64,000 nt of DNA, taken from the NCBI GenBank assembly GCA_034422355.1, contig DAOUJS010000171.1, forward strand, positions 1 through 64,000. Direction: 5' to 3'. Positions 17,351-26,469 of this stretch are shown piece after piece. Every line of letters begins with the position of its first letter. Position 1 is the stretch's first letter. Under the pieces are notes generated by a model that ran no database searches, was not told the DNA's origin, and saw only the letters and a program-made list of their open reading frames with translations. Position numbers and translations under genes: made by a program. Source of the DNA: CATOSP01 sp034422355. GTDB taxonomy: Bacteria > Chloroflexota > Dehalococcoidia > Lucifugimonadales > UBA3495.

Positions 17351-17595
17351 TCTTCCAGTACCGCTCAACCAGGGTGTACGCAAAGTTGCAGGAAAGACAG
17401 GTGCGCGGTTTCCCGGTTCCTGGTTGGGTAAGGGAATCCCCTGCCCTCCTACCCCTGATATGAAACGTGAAGACTGAAGGGGGAAGACACTTTGCCAGCC
17501 GTATGCTGGGGAGACACCTGCTCTCCAGGGAGGCTTGGGGATTTCTTGTCTCCCGTGTCCGGCTATGCACCTGTCCCGGCAAGCTGCTCTCCGGG

Positions 17596-17623
17596 TTGAC
17601 ACGGCAGTCTACCCCGCTACAAT
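17596..17623 (+). promoter_or_regulatory. Sigma70-type promoter of the pepC-like gene
   Basis: TTGACA at 17596-17601, a 16-base spacer and TACAAT at 17618-17623 form a near-consensus promoter 33 bases before the ATG at 17657. Confidence 0.7.
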
Positions 17624-17656
17624 CAGGCATCATGTAGTAGATTCCAGGGGGATTCG

Positions 17657-19045
17657 ATGAGTACACAGAACGCGGCCAATAACGTACAGACGACCAATAG
17701 TCCCGATGGACCCAACGGGGGTCTGCTGGCTCCTGCGGACATCGAGAAATTCCAGTCGGCTTTTGATGCCGACCCCTCGCGCCGGTTGATGCAGAACGTG
17801 GTGACGCAGCATGATGTCAATGACGCGGCCCTGAATCGATCAATCGTCAACGAGGCGGTCCACAGCTTCTCGACCGTGCTGGACGAATGGAGCGTCACCA
17901 ATCAGGCTCGCTCCGGACGCTGCTGGATGTTCGCGGGGCTGAACCTTTTCCGGTCAGAGTCACGCACGGTGATGAACCTGAAGGAGTTCGAGTTCAGCCA
18001 GAACTACGTGATGTTCTGGGACAAGATGGAGCGGGCCAATTTCCTGCTGGAAGCAATAATCGAGACAGCCGACCGCCCGGTGGATGATCGCACGGTTTCG
18101 TGGCTGCTGCAACGTTCTATAGAGGACGGCGGCCAGTGGGACATGTTCGTGGAACTGGTGAAAAAGCACGGGGTTGTCCCCAAGACAGTGATGCCGGAAA
18201 CCGAGAGCTCCAGCAACTCAGCCCGCATGAACTCCATGCTCAACTACCAGATGCGGCAGGGCGCGCTGCGCATCCGCAAGCTCTACTCCGCAGAAGCGGG
18301 CCTTGACGAGATGCGCCGGGAGAAACAAGAGACTCTCAATGTCATTTACCAGGTCCTCTGCATACATTTGGGCACTCCTCCCAGCCACTTCAACTGGCAG
18401 TGGAAGGACAAGGCGGGCGAATTCAAGCGGGACGGAGAGATGACTCCGCTGGAGTTCGCGGAGAAGTACGTCGTTACCCCCCTGGAGGAGTACGTTTCGC
18501 TGGTCCACGATCCGAGAGAGACCAGCCCGCTGGGCAAGACCTTTACCGTGGCCTACCTGGGGAACGTGGCCGGAGCGCCTCCTATCAGGTACCTGAACGT
18601 GGACATCCAGTTGATGAAGGACATTGCCATGCAGATGCTTCTGGACGGCAAGCCGGTCTGGATGGGCTGCGACACTGGCAAGCAGATGCACCGGGACCTG
18701 GGCATCTGGGACGCGGAGCTTTTCGATTATTCCAGCGTTTACGGCGCGGACTTCGAGATGGACAAGGCGGAGCGGCTGGAGTATCACCAGACCCGCATGA
18801 CCCACGCCATGATGTTCACCGGCGTGGATGTGGTGGACGGGAAGCCCCGCCGCTGGCGGGTGGAAAATAGCTGGGACGACAAGGTGGGGGACAAGGGCTT
18901 CTTTATGATGAACGACTCCTGGTTCGCGGAGTATATGTTCGAGATTGCCGCCCCCAAGAGCTACCTGCCTGCTGACTTGCAGGCGGCCTTGGAACAGGAG
19001 CCAATCGTCCTCCCGCCCTGGGACCCGATGGGGTCTTTGGCGTAA
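17657..19045 (+). CDS. pepC: C1-family aminopeptidase (bleomycin hydrolase/PepC type)
   Basis: The 462-residue protein is a papain-fold aminopeptidase of family C1B. The catalytic Cys89 is in NQARSGRCWMFAGLNLFRS, the catalytic His in MTHAMMFTGVDV and the Asn in WRVENSWDDKVGDKGFF. Length and motif order match PepC and bleomycin hydrolase. These cytoplasmic homohexameric enzymes trim N-terminal residues from peptides, so the gene fits beside a peptide importer on the other strand. AGGGGGA precedes the ATG. It has its own promoter at 17596-17623. Confidence 0.95.
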   Translation: MSTQNAANNVQTTNSPDGPNGGLLAPADIEKFQSAFDADPSRRLMQNVVTQHDVNDAALNRSIVNEAVHSFSTVLDEWSVTNQARSGRCWMFAGLNLFRSESRTVMNLKEFEFSQNYVMFWDKMERANFLLEAIIETADRPVDDRTVSWLLQRSIEDGGQWDMFVELVKKHGVVPKTVMPETESSSNSARMNSMLNYQMRQGALRIRKLYSAEAGLDEMRREKQETLNVIYQVLCIHLGTPPSHFNWQWKDKAGEFKRDGEMTPLEFAEKYVVTPLEEYVSLVHDPRETSPLGKTFTVAYLGNVAGAPPIRYLNVDIQLMKDIAMQMLLDGKPVWMGCDTGKQMHRDLGIWDAELFDYSSVYGADFEMDKAERLEYHQTRMTHAMMFTGVDVVDGKPRRWRVENSWDDKVGDKGFFMMNDSWFAEYMFEIAAPKSYLPADLQAALEQEPIVLPPWDPMGSLA

Positions 19046-19166
19046 CGGTCTTCCTGTAAAGCCGGGAAGCTTCCGTGCCATAAGCCGACGATTCGAGTAT
19101 GGACCCTACCCGCCGCTCCCCGGCCGGCATGGCGTTGTGGGGCGGCGTTTTCAGAGGAGACGTGAC

Positions 19167-20321
19167 ATGAAGTTCGGATTCTTTATGATGCCGGCCCATT
19201 CTCACTTCGAGAACCCTACCCTTGCCTTCGAGCGCGACCTGCAACTGATTGAGTATGCCGAGGGCCTGGGATTTGACGAGTTCTGGGTGGGCGAGCACCA
19301 CTCCGGCGGATGGGAAACCATTCCGGCGCCGGACATCTTCCTGGCTGCCGCGGCCACGCGCACCAAGCGCATCCGGTTGGGGACGGCGGTGATCAACCTG
19401 TCGTACCACCATCCCTTCGATGTGGCTGAGCGGATGGCGTTCCTTGACCATCTCGCCTACGGGCGGGTCATGCTTGGGTGCGGTCCGGGAGTGCTGGCCC
19501 CGGACATCCAGCTTTTCGGCCTGGACCCCGTCGAGCTAAGACCGATGATGAACGAGTCTCTGGACATCATCCTGAAGCTCTACCGGGAGGATGGGCTGGT
19601 CTCCTACGACGGCAAGTACTGGCAGGTAAAGGACATGGAGGTGCAGGTGAAGCCCTACCAGGAGCCGCACCTGCCGATTTACGCGGTCAGTTCCGGCAGC
19701 GGCAACAGCATTCGCGTGGCTGCCGAGCGGGGGCTGGGGGTCATCTCCGGCGCTTACACGCAACCGGGGGCGATGGACATCAGCCAGCAGTGGGGCGCAT
19801 ACGAGGAGCTTTCGGCTGCGGCGGGCCACACCCCAAGCCGGGACAACTGGCGTCTTTCCACCAGCATCTACCTGGCGGACACGATGGAACAGGCGATGCG
19901 GGATGTTGCGGAAGGGGTGATGGAGGAAGCCAATCAATACTTCTTCCAGACCGGCGGCAAGGTGACTTACGAGGCTTACCCCGGTCAACCCGCCGAGGAG
20001 ATTACCCTTGATCAGATCATCGACCAGCGCAAGTGGATAATCGGCGACCCTGACTACTGTGTGCGGCGGATAAAGGAATTGGAGGAGCAGACTGGGGGGT
20101 TTGGCGGCCTGCTGATGGTGTCGGTGGAGTGGACATCCACCGAGAAGTGGCGCCACTCGCTGGAGTTGTTTGCCAGGTACGTGATGCCCCAGTTCAACCG
20201 GTCGCTCCGAGGCATTCAGGGGTCCTACAACCGGATGGTGGAAGACAACCGGCTGGGCAGGCTTCCCAGTGCCCGGTCAGGGGTGGTACGGGTGAACGGA
20301 GGGTCGTCCGGCCGGTCCTAG
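19167..20321 (+). CDS. Luciferase-like (LLM class) flavin-dependent oxidoreductase
   Basis: The 384-residue protein has the bacterial-luciferase TIM-barrel fold: MKFGFFMMPAHS at the N-terminus, YAEGLGFDEFWVGEHHSGGW, the TKRIRLGTAVINLSYHHPFDVAERMAFLDHLAYGR segment in which the usual P-H-P motif reads YHHPFD, and a GDPDYCVRRIKEL motif near the C-terminus. Such enzymes use reduced FMN or F420 to oxidise organic substrates. About 40 extra C-terminal residues are basic and of low complexity. The start ATG at 19167 follows AGAGGAGA. It is one of four members of this family in the window, and the substrate is unknown. Confidence 0.92.
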   Translation: MKFGFFMMPAHSHFENPTLAFERDLQLIEYAEGLGFDEFWVGEHHSGGWETIPAPDIFLAAAATRTKRIRLGTAVINLSYHHPFDVAERMAFLDHLAYGRVMLGCGPGVLAPDIQLFGLDPVELRPMMNESLDIILKLYREDGLVSYDGKYWQVKDMEVQVKPYQEPHLPIYAVSSGSGNSIRVAAERGLGVISGAYTQPGAMDISQQWGAYEELSAAAGHTPSRDNWRLSTSIYLADTMEQAMRDVAEGVMEEANQYFFQTGGKVTYEAYPGQPAEEITLDQIIDQRKWIIGDPDYCVRRIKELEEQTGGFGGLLMVSVEWTSTEKWRHSLELFARYVMPQFNRSLRGIQGSYNRMVEDNRLGRLPSARSGVVRVNGGSSGRS

Positions 20322-20393
20322 AAGTTGTACCTGCGGACCGCCCAGGCGGAGTGACGTGTTATCCCGCTTGGACCGGGCCTCATATATCGGGTC

Positions 20394-20891
20394 TCATACA
20401 GGGATGCCGTCCAGGGGGATCAGTGTCCCTTCGGCCCTGCCTTCCTCCAATGTCAGGACGCCGATGGATGGGAGCAGCTTGAAGCGTCTTTTGCCCGCTG
20501 CTCCTGGGTTGAAGAAGAGCACCGGGCCGGTCCGCCTTTGCAATGGCATGTGGCTGTGGCCTGAGACCACCACCGTTGCTCCCATCTCAAGGAAGGGTCT
20601 CATTTTCGGGTCGTTCTCGTCCTTGGGCAGTTTGACCTGGTGGGTGAGATAAACGAGGCAGTCTCCCAACTCAAGAGTCGCATCCTCGGGGAAGAGGGAC
20701 TCCGGGCCGGACTTGTCGTTGTTTCCCCGGACGGTTGTGACCGGAGCGATTTCGGCGAGCCGGTCGATGATGGCCGCGTCGCCAATGTCACCGGCGTGGA
20801 GGATGTGGTCAACTCCCTGCAACAGCGGGACTGCTCTGGGATCAAGATAGCCGTGAGTGTCCGATACGACTCCGACCAGCACCGTTACCAT
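20394..20891 (-). CDS. MJ0936/YfcE-type metallophosphodiesterase
   Basis: The 165-residue protein is a compact calcineurin-like phosphoesterase with every metal-binding block visible: SDTHG, HAGDIGD, RGNNDK, LTHQ and SGHSHMP. Relatives YfcE and MJ0936 hydrolyse phosphodiesters with Mn or Ni; the natural substrate is usually unknown. The ATG at 20891 sits directly against CAGGAG, so a GTG three codons in (20882), better spaced from it, may be the true start. It is convergent with the luciferase-like gene. Confidence 0.9.
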   Translation of the reverse strand: MVTVLVGVVSDTHGYLDPRAVPLLQGVDHILHAGDIGDAAIIDRLAEIAPVTTVRGNNDKSGPESLFPEDATLELGDCLVYLTHQVKLPKDENDPKMRPFLEMGATVVVSGHSHMPLQRRTGPVLFFNPGAAGKRRFKLLPSIGVLTLEEGRAEGTLIPLDGIPV

Positions 20892-20937
20892 CTCCTGACG
20901 TTGGGCGCTTGACTCATGTTGTCCACCCTGCCGGTGT

Positions 20938-21992
20938 TCAGACCAACGCCTCGTTCAGGGTGACGCCGAATCCGGGAGCGTCAGAAGGCTCAAGATAGCC
21001 GTTCCCAGGCTGCGGCTCACCGAGCCAGAGTTCGTCGCGGGGGGCGCCGCGGCGCCCCGGGTTTCGCTCGGCCAGGTCCAGATCCTCGGTGGCCATGATG
21101 AGGTGGAGGCCCCAGACCTCGCCGCCGCGGTGGGGCGCAACGGCAGCGCCGGCCTCGCGGGCGATGTCCAGGATGCGCAGCCCGGCGGTGATGCCGCCGC
21201 ACCAGGTGATGTCGGGCTGCCACAGGTCGAGCGCCCCTGCCCGGGCTATTTCGGCGAAACCGTGATGGGTGAACTCGTGCTCTCCGCCGGAGAGCAGGAC
21301 GGGCTTCACCGCAGGACGCAGCTCTGCCTGGGCTTCGAGCAGGTCCGGAGTCAGCACGTCCTCGAACCAATGGATGTTGAACTCGGCCAGACGGTTGGCC
21401 ATCTCCAGGGTGGCCTGTGCGTCCCACGTCATGTATGTGTCGATCATCAACAGGGCTTCGGGACCGAACAACTCCCTGGCACGGGCCGCGGAGGCCACGG
21501 CGTTGTCGTAGTCTGCGTCGTTGCCGGTCCAGCGGTGGGGAAACTTGTGGGCGGTGAAACCCAACTCGCGATACCATTCCGGGTCGTCGCCGGTGGCGTA
21601 GGACTGGACACGATCTTTCTTCTTGCCGCCAAGAAGGTCGTAGACCGGGACACCCTCGGCGTGGCCGAGAAGGTCCCACAGGGCCAAATCCACGCCACTG
21701 AGGGCCATGACGCCTATGCCTTTGCGCCCGTAGGGCAGGGCAGGGACTCGGCGTATAGGGCGTCCCATGCGTCCCGGATGTCGTCACCCGTGTCCATCCG
21801 GCGACCCAGCAGCAGTTCCCGGAAGTGGCGGTTCACCACTTCCACAGAGGCGACGCCGCCCCCGCCGTAGCCGAGGCCGGTTACGCCAGCGTCTGTCTCG
21901 ACCCGGACCACTATCTGCCAGAAGTGAGTCCGCCAGGACGGGACGACGTGCTGATAGTTGGGGTACACAGCCTTTACGTCGGTTATCTTCAT
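20938..21992 (-). pseudogene. Mandelate racemase/muconate lactonizing enzyme (rhamnonate dehydratase-like), frameshifted
   Basis: Two frames together encode a full enolase-superfamily protein. The first (21992 to about 21740) holds the capping domain, MKITDVKAVYPNY to ALYAES. The second (about 21740 to 20938) holds the barrel, LPYGRKGIGVMALSGVDLAL onward. The barrel keeps its metal and catalytic residues: LMIDTYM (Asp), HWFEDVL (Glu), SGGEHEFTHHGF (Glu) and the general base in APHRGGEVWG. The break lies in two tandem copies of AGGGC (21732-21741, plus strand); removing one 5-bp copy gives an uninterrupted 349-codon gene. It is therefore a recent slippage mutant, a phase-variable switch or a sequence error. 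The intact enzyme would dehydrate or racemise a sugar acid. Confidence 0.8.
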
Positions 21993-22087
21993 GCTGCTAC
22001 CGTCAGTCTCCCACCGTCAGTCTCCCAAAGTATGGCTGTACAATCTTACACCACATTTCTTGCACCGCGTTGGCGGCGGGCCGTGGA

Positions 22088-22105
22088 TTCCCGCGAAAGC
22101 GGGAA
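22088..22105. repeat. Short inverted repeat of a common dispersed type
   Basis: TTCCCGC, a GAAA loop and GCGGGAA form an 18-base hairpin between the enolase-superfamily gene and the PHP gene. This sequence resembles dispersed hairpin repeats seen in many bacterial genomes. Only this clear copy is in the window. Confidence 0.45.
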
Positions 22106-22246
22106 CGGCGATTGAGGGCGGGATGCGATTCTTGACTGACCCCTAAAATTCGGCTATAACAGCGGGGTCGATACCCGGTCGCCCGATGTCTACACCGAGG
22201 GCGTCCGCCTCGATCCAAATCCGGTTCACAGAGAGGTTGCGGCGAT

Positions 22247-22990
22247 TTGGCTTCGGTTTTTGACCTCCATGTTCACACCAACCAGGGCAGCCCGGACAGC
22301 GCGTTAACTCCCGAGGAAATGGTCGCGGAAGCCAAGCGGCTGGGACTCACCGGAATCATGGTGACGGAACACATAGGTTGGGCTCGGCCGGAGTTCGAGT
22401 TGTTTGCAAGGGGCCTTGACCTGGTGTTGGTCAATACCCTGGAGATGTACACTCCGCTGGGCCACATCATAACGCTGGGGCTGGACCGGTACGTGACAGG
22501 CTACAACGGTGATATTGAGAACATCAAGATCATCCGCCGGGAAGTGGACCGCGTGGGCGGAGTGATGATCCTGGCGCACCCCTTCCGGCACCTGCTGGAG
22601 ACGAGGGGCAACTACACCCAGAACATACTGTTCGAGCGATGGGAAGAAGTACCGAGCACTCCGGAAGCTGCCGCCACCCATCCCATATTCGACCTGCTGG
22701 ACGAGATAGAGGTGGTGAACGGCGGCAACCTGGAAGATGAAAACCGCTTCGCCCAGAGCGTGGCCGAGGTGCTCGGTTTCCAGGGAACGGGCGGCAGTGA
22801 CGCCCATTCGGTGAACGGGCTAGGCAAAGGAGTGACGGTGTTTCCCGGGGACATTCGGAACCAGGCTGACCTTCTCGAAGCGCTGAAGGCGGGCGAGTTT
22901 TTCCCGGTCGAGGGGTTCCACCTGGGGAAACCCGTGGACTATGGGAGCGGCTCCGGGAACGGGCTGCGGGTCTTGCCACGCCGGAGTTGA
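22247..22990 (+). CDS. PHP-domain metal-dependent hydrolase
   Basis: The 247-residue protein carries the PHP (polymerase and histidinol phosphatase) metal motifs in order: FDLHVHTNQGSPDS, TEHIGW, MILAHPFRH and GTGGSDAHS. These bind a three-metal centre used for phosphoester hydrolysis. It is longer than the minimal PHP domain by an insert of about 40 residues in the middle. The start is a TTG at 22247 preceded by GAGAGG. Its substrate is unknown; it lies just upstream of a ThDP enzyme and sugar-phosphate genes. Confidence 0.88.
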   Translation: MASVFDLHVHTNQGSPDSALTPEEMVAEAKRLGLTGIMVTEHIGWARPEFELFARGLDLVLVNTLEMYTPLGHIITLGLDRYVTGYNGDIENIKIIRREVDRVGGVMILAHPFRHLLETRGNYTQNILFERWEEVPSTPEAAATHPIFDLLDEIEVVNGGNLEDENRFAQSVAEVLGFQGTGGSDAHSVNGLGKGVTVFPGDIRNQADLLEALKAGEFFPVEGFHLGKPVDYGSGSGNGLRVLPRRS

Positions 22991-23108
22991 GGGAGTGGGC
23001 AAGTCCGTCAACGGGATGGCAGGCATGGCATAACAGGGCGACTTAATCGGAAACGACCGGGCGCGAGGCTCGATGCCGGACAAGACCGGCGAGAAGAGGA
23101 GAAGCGAC

Positions 23109-24755
23109 ATGCAGGGTAATACGGCAATCGCCAACATCCTTAAGATGGAGAACACCGATTACCTTTTCTGCTTTCCCGCAAACACTCTTATTGAGGCGGC
23201 GGCAATCGCGGGAATCGAGCCGATCATGTCGCGCACGGAGCGGACCACGGTCAACATGGCCGACGGATATACCCGGGTGACCAATGGGCGCAAGACCGGC
23301 GTGGTCGTCACCCAGTCGGGGCCCGGCATCGAGAACGCCTTTGCCGGGATTGCTCACGCTTACGCAGAGTCTACGCCGGTCCTGATTCTGCCTGGCGGGA
23401 CCGCGCGGGACCGGCAGGGTCAGTCACCTGATTTCGATGCCATGGGCGCGTATGCCGGCGTTACCAAGTGGTCGGACCAGATCAATCACGCCAACCGGAT
23501 ACCGGAGATGATGCGCCGGGCCTATACCGCGCTGCGGTCTGGCCGGGGCAGTCCGGTCATGGTGCAGGTGCCGGGGGACGTTGCCAGCGAGGAGATCAGC
23601 GAGGAACAGTTCGACTACCGCCCGGTGAAGGGATACCGGAGCTCCGGAGACCCCGAGGACGTGGCGGCGGCGGCGCGGGCGCTGCTGGCGGCCAGAGACC
23701 CGTTGATCTACGCGGGACAGGGAGTGCTCTGGGCCGAGGCCTCCAGCGAGTTGGTAGAGCTGGCCGAGTTGACCAATACGCCGGTGATGACCACCAACAC
23801 AGGCAAGAGCGCCTTCCCGGAAAACCACCCATTGTCGGTGGGCACCGGGGCGGGGACCATGACCCGGATGGCGCGGGAGTTCCTGGACAAGGCCGACCTG
23901 GTGTTCGGAATCGGGTGCAGTTTCACCACCAACCTTGCTTCCGTGGGTATCCCCCAGGGCAAGACCCTGGTGCAATGCACCGTTGACATAAAGGACCTGA
24001 ACAAAGAGGAGCAGCTCCACCACGCCGTTGTCGGGGACGCCAGGCTGGTCATCCGGCAGCTTATCGACGAGGTGAAGAAGCAGACCGGTGAAGACGGTCG
24101 CAGGGGCGACGGTTCGGTCGAGGCGGAGATAAAGCGCATCAAGGACGAGTGGCTGGCGGATTGGATGCCGCTGCTCACCTCCGATGAGGCGCCAATCAAT
24201 CCCTACCGCGTCATCTGGGATATGATGCACACGGTGGACCGGACCCAGACCATCGTCACCCACGACTCTGGCCACCCGCGCGACCAGACCATCCCCTTCT
24301 ACGAAGCCATCGTCCCCCGAGGCTATCTGGGCTGGGGCAATTCCTCCCAGTTGGGTTATGGTCTGGGGATTGCTATGGGGGCGAAGCTGGGCGCGCCGGA
24401 CAAGCTGGTAATCAACATCATGGGCGATGCCGCCATCGGCATGGCGGGCATGGACATTGAGACCGCGGTCAGGCACAAGATACCCATCCTCACATTGGTG
24501 TTGAACAATGCGGTACTGAGCGGGTATTCCCGGAATTACCCGGTGGCGGCGGAGCGCTACGCATTCACCAACCTGTACGGCGAATACGCGAACCTTGCCC
24601 AGTCGCTGGGCGCCCACGGTGAGAGAGTGGAAGACCCGGCGGAAATCGTACCAGCCATCAACCGGGCCAGGGAAAGGATGTCCGACGGTCGTCCGGCACT
24701 GATCGAGTTTATGACCAAAGAGGAGAACCGCCTGTCCCGGCTGCCTCCCCGGTAA
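23109..24755 (+). CDS. Thiamine-diphosphate-dependent enzyme, acetolactate synthase/benzoylformate decarboxylase-like
   Basis: The 548-residue protein has the three-domain ThDP architecture: the N-terminal PYR domain (FCFPANTLIEAAA, RTERTTVNMADGYTRVT with the ThDP-activating Glu, VVVTQSGPGIENAFAGIAHA), a central domain, and the C-terminal PP domain with the GDAAIGMAGMDIETAV to NN ThDP-Mg motif. It could be a decarboxylase, carboligase or an oxalyl-CoA-type enzyme; the exact reaction cannot be assigned. ATG 23109 is chosen over 23073 because AGAGGAGA lies just upstream. The sugar-phosphate gene follows after 16 bases. Confidence 0.9.
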   Translation: MQGNTAIANILKMENTDYLFCFPANTLIEAAAIAGIEPIMSRTERTTVNMADGYTRVTNGRKTGVVVTQSGPGIENAFAGIAHAYAESTPVLILPGGTARDRQGQSPDFDAMGAYAGVTKWSDQINHANRIPEMMRRAYTALRSGRGSPVMVQVPGDVASEEISEEQFDYRPVKGYRSSGDPEDVAAAARALLAARDPLIYAGQGVLWAEASSELVELAELTNTPVMTTNTGKSAFPENHPLSVGTGAGTMTRMAREFLDKADLVFGIGCSFTTNLASVGIPQGKTLVQCTVDIKDLNKEEQLHHAVVGDARLVIRQLIDEVKKQTGEDGRRGDGSVEAEIKRIKDEWLADWMPLLTSDEAPINPYRVIWDMMHTVDRTQTIVTHDSGHPRDQTIPFYEAIVPRGYLGWGNSSQLGYGLGIAMGAKLGAPDKLVINIMGDAAIGMAGMDIETAVRHKIPILTLVLNNAVLSGYSRNYPVAAERYAFTNLYGEYANLAQSLGAHGERVEDPAEIVPAINRARERMSDGRPALIEFMTKEENRLSRLPPR

Positions 24756-24771
24756 ATCTCCTCTCCCGTCG

Positions 24772-26430
24772 TTGCGTTTCGTGTGCGCTGAACGTGTAGA
24801 CAGCTTGCGGCAGGCCCGGTCCAGCCTCGGCGGCTACGAGGAGCGGGTTGACGCCTGTCTCGCCGAGTTGCAACGGCGGGATGTCGTGGGGCGCATCTGG
24901 CGGGGAGACCACACCCTCTGGAAGCCCGACCCGGCTGAAATCGTTGATCGCCTGGGATGGCTCACCGTTACCGATGCAATGCGCCGCTCTGTCGCGGACC
25001 TGGAGAACTTCGCGCGGCAAGTGCGCGACGACGGGTTGAGGCATGTTGTTCTGCTGGGCATGGGCGGGAGCAGCCTTGGTCCGGAGGTATTGCGGCAGAC
25101 CTTCGGAAACGGCGAAGGCTACCCTGAGCTAATCGTTCTGGATTCTACTATCCCCGCCCGGGTCAAGTCTGTGACGGATGCTGTCGATCCGGCCCGGACG
25201 CTGTTCCTGGTGTCCTCCAAGTCCGGCACCACCATCGAACCCAATGTGCTGTACCTTTACTTCCGCCGGATTGTGGAGGAATTGGTTGGCGCGGAACAGG
25301 CGGGAAGGAACTTTGCAGCGGTCACCGATGATGGGACGGCGCTTCACACGCTGGGAAAGTCGGACGGGTTTCGGCGCGTGTTCGTCAACCCGTCGGACAT
25401 CGGGGGACGGTACTCGGCGCTGTCCTATTTCGGGCTGGTTCCCGCTGCGCTCATAGGGCTGGATGTTGGTGAGATTCTGGACCGGGCCGACGGGATGCGT
25501 GAGTCCGTTTCACCCGGCGGTCCCGCCGCCGGGGACACGGGAACATGGCTGGGCGCGGTGATGGGGTGCATGGTCGAGTCTGGGCGGGACAAGGTTGCCC
25601 TCGTAGCTTCGCCTTCGATTCGCAGCTTCGGGCTGTGGGTTGAGCAACTGCTGGCGGAGAGCACCGGCAAGGAGGGCAAGGGCGTCATTCCCATAGCGGG
25701 GGAGCCATTGGCCTCGCCGGAGTGCTACGCCGACGACCGTCTGTTTGTCTACTTGCGGCTGGAGGCGGATGACAATGACTCTGCCGATGCTGCTATGTAT
25801 GCGATTGGCGAGTCGGGACAGCCGGTGGTTTCCCTGGGGCTGTGGGACGGGTACGATCTCTTCGCGGAAATGTACCGCTGGGAGTTTGCCACGGCGGTTG
25901 CAAGCGCCGTGTTGGGTATTCATCCCTTTGACCAGCCGGACGTGCAATCAGCGAAGGACATGACAGACCGGGTACTGGACAGGGTTGAGGCGACCGGGGA
26001 GCGGCCGGCAATAGTCGCTTCCGGCTCGCTGGAGGATTTGCTGGGTCAGGTATCGCCGGGCGATTACCTGGCGGTAATGGCCTACCTGGAGCAGACGCCG
26101 GAAACTGATGCGGCGCTGGACGAGCTGCGCCGGCAAGTGATGCGGCGGTACGGAATCGCCACGACCGTGGGGTACGGGCCGCGTTTCCTTCACTCTACCG
26201 GGCAGCTCCATAAGGGAGGGCCGGCGAGCGCGTTGCTGCTGCAGATAACGGCTGGGCGCCAGTACGACCTGGAGATTCCCGGACGGGAGTACACCTTTGG
26301 CTTGTTGGCTGATGCGCAGGCTTTGGGTGACTTCGAGGCGTTGATGGCCAAGGGGCTTCGTGCGGCGCGAGTGCATTTGGAGGGTAATGTAGTGGCCGGG
26401 ATTCGGGGTCTGGTTGGACAGGTGCGGTGA
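24772..26430 (+). CDS. pgi: Glucose-6-phosphate isomerase
   Basis: The 552-residue protein contains the two SIS subdomains of phosphoglucose isomerase. Motifs include LLGMGGSSLGPEVL, LVSSKSGTTIEPN for phosphate-sugar binding, PSDIGGRYSALSYFGLVP and the late GPRFLHSTGQLHKGGP. These are the patterns of the isomerase half of bacterial bifunctional transaldolase/phosphoglucose isomerases; the transaldolase half is absent here. It interconverts glucose-6-phosphate and fructose-6-phosphate. The start is uncertain: a TTG at 24772 without a strong Shine-Dalgarno. The 6-phosphogluconate dehydrogenase gene follows 39 bases downstream, indicating a sugar-phosphate unit. Confidence 0.88.
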   Translation: MRFVCAERVDSLRQARSSLGGYEERVDACLAELQRRDVVGRIWRGDHTLWKPDPAEIVDRLGWLTVTDAMRRSVADLENFARQVRDDGLRHVVLLGMGGSSLGPEVLRQTFGNGEGYPELIVLDSTIPARVKSVTDAVDPARTLFLVSSKSGTTIEPNVLYLYFRRIVEELVGAEQAGRNFAAVTDDGTALHTLGKSDGFRRVFVNPSDIGGRYSALSYFGLVPAALIGLDVGEILDRADGMRESVSPGGPAAGDTGTWLGAVMGCMVESGRDKVALVASPSIRSFGLWVEQLLAESTGKEGKGVIPIAGEPLASPECYADDRLFVYLRLEADDNDSADAAMYAIGESGQPVVSLGLWDGYDLFAEMYRWEFATAVASAVLGIHPFDQPDVQSAKDMTDRVLDRVEATGERPAIVASGSLEDLLGQVSPGDYLAVMAYLEQTPETDAALDELRRQVMRRYGIATTVGYGPRFLHSTGQLHKGGPASALLLQITAGRQYDLEIPGREYTFGLLADAQALGDFEALMAKGLRAARVHLEGNVVAGIRGLVGQVR

Positions 26431-26469
26431 CGCCCGTCCGGTAGAAGACTTCTCAGTCGGGAGCGAGTG

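Larger units (their letters stand above)
17182..17656. other. Divergent promoter region (475 bp)
   Basis: This gene-free region separates the leftward transporter operon from the rightward pepC-like gene. It contains one good sigma70-type promoter for each side, listed separately. No credible coding frame is present. Confidence 0.6.

Noticed and set aside
23424..24617. Long minus-strand frame opposite the ThDP enzyme
   Set aside because: The plus-strand ThDP enzyme has every family motif; the antisense frame has none.
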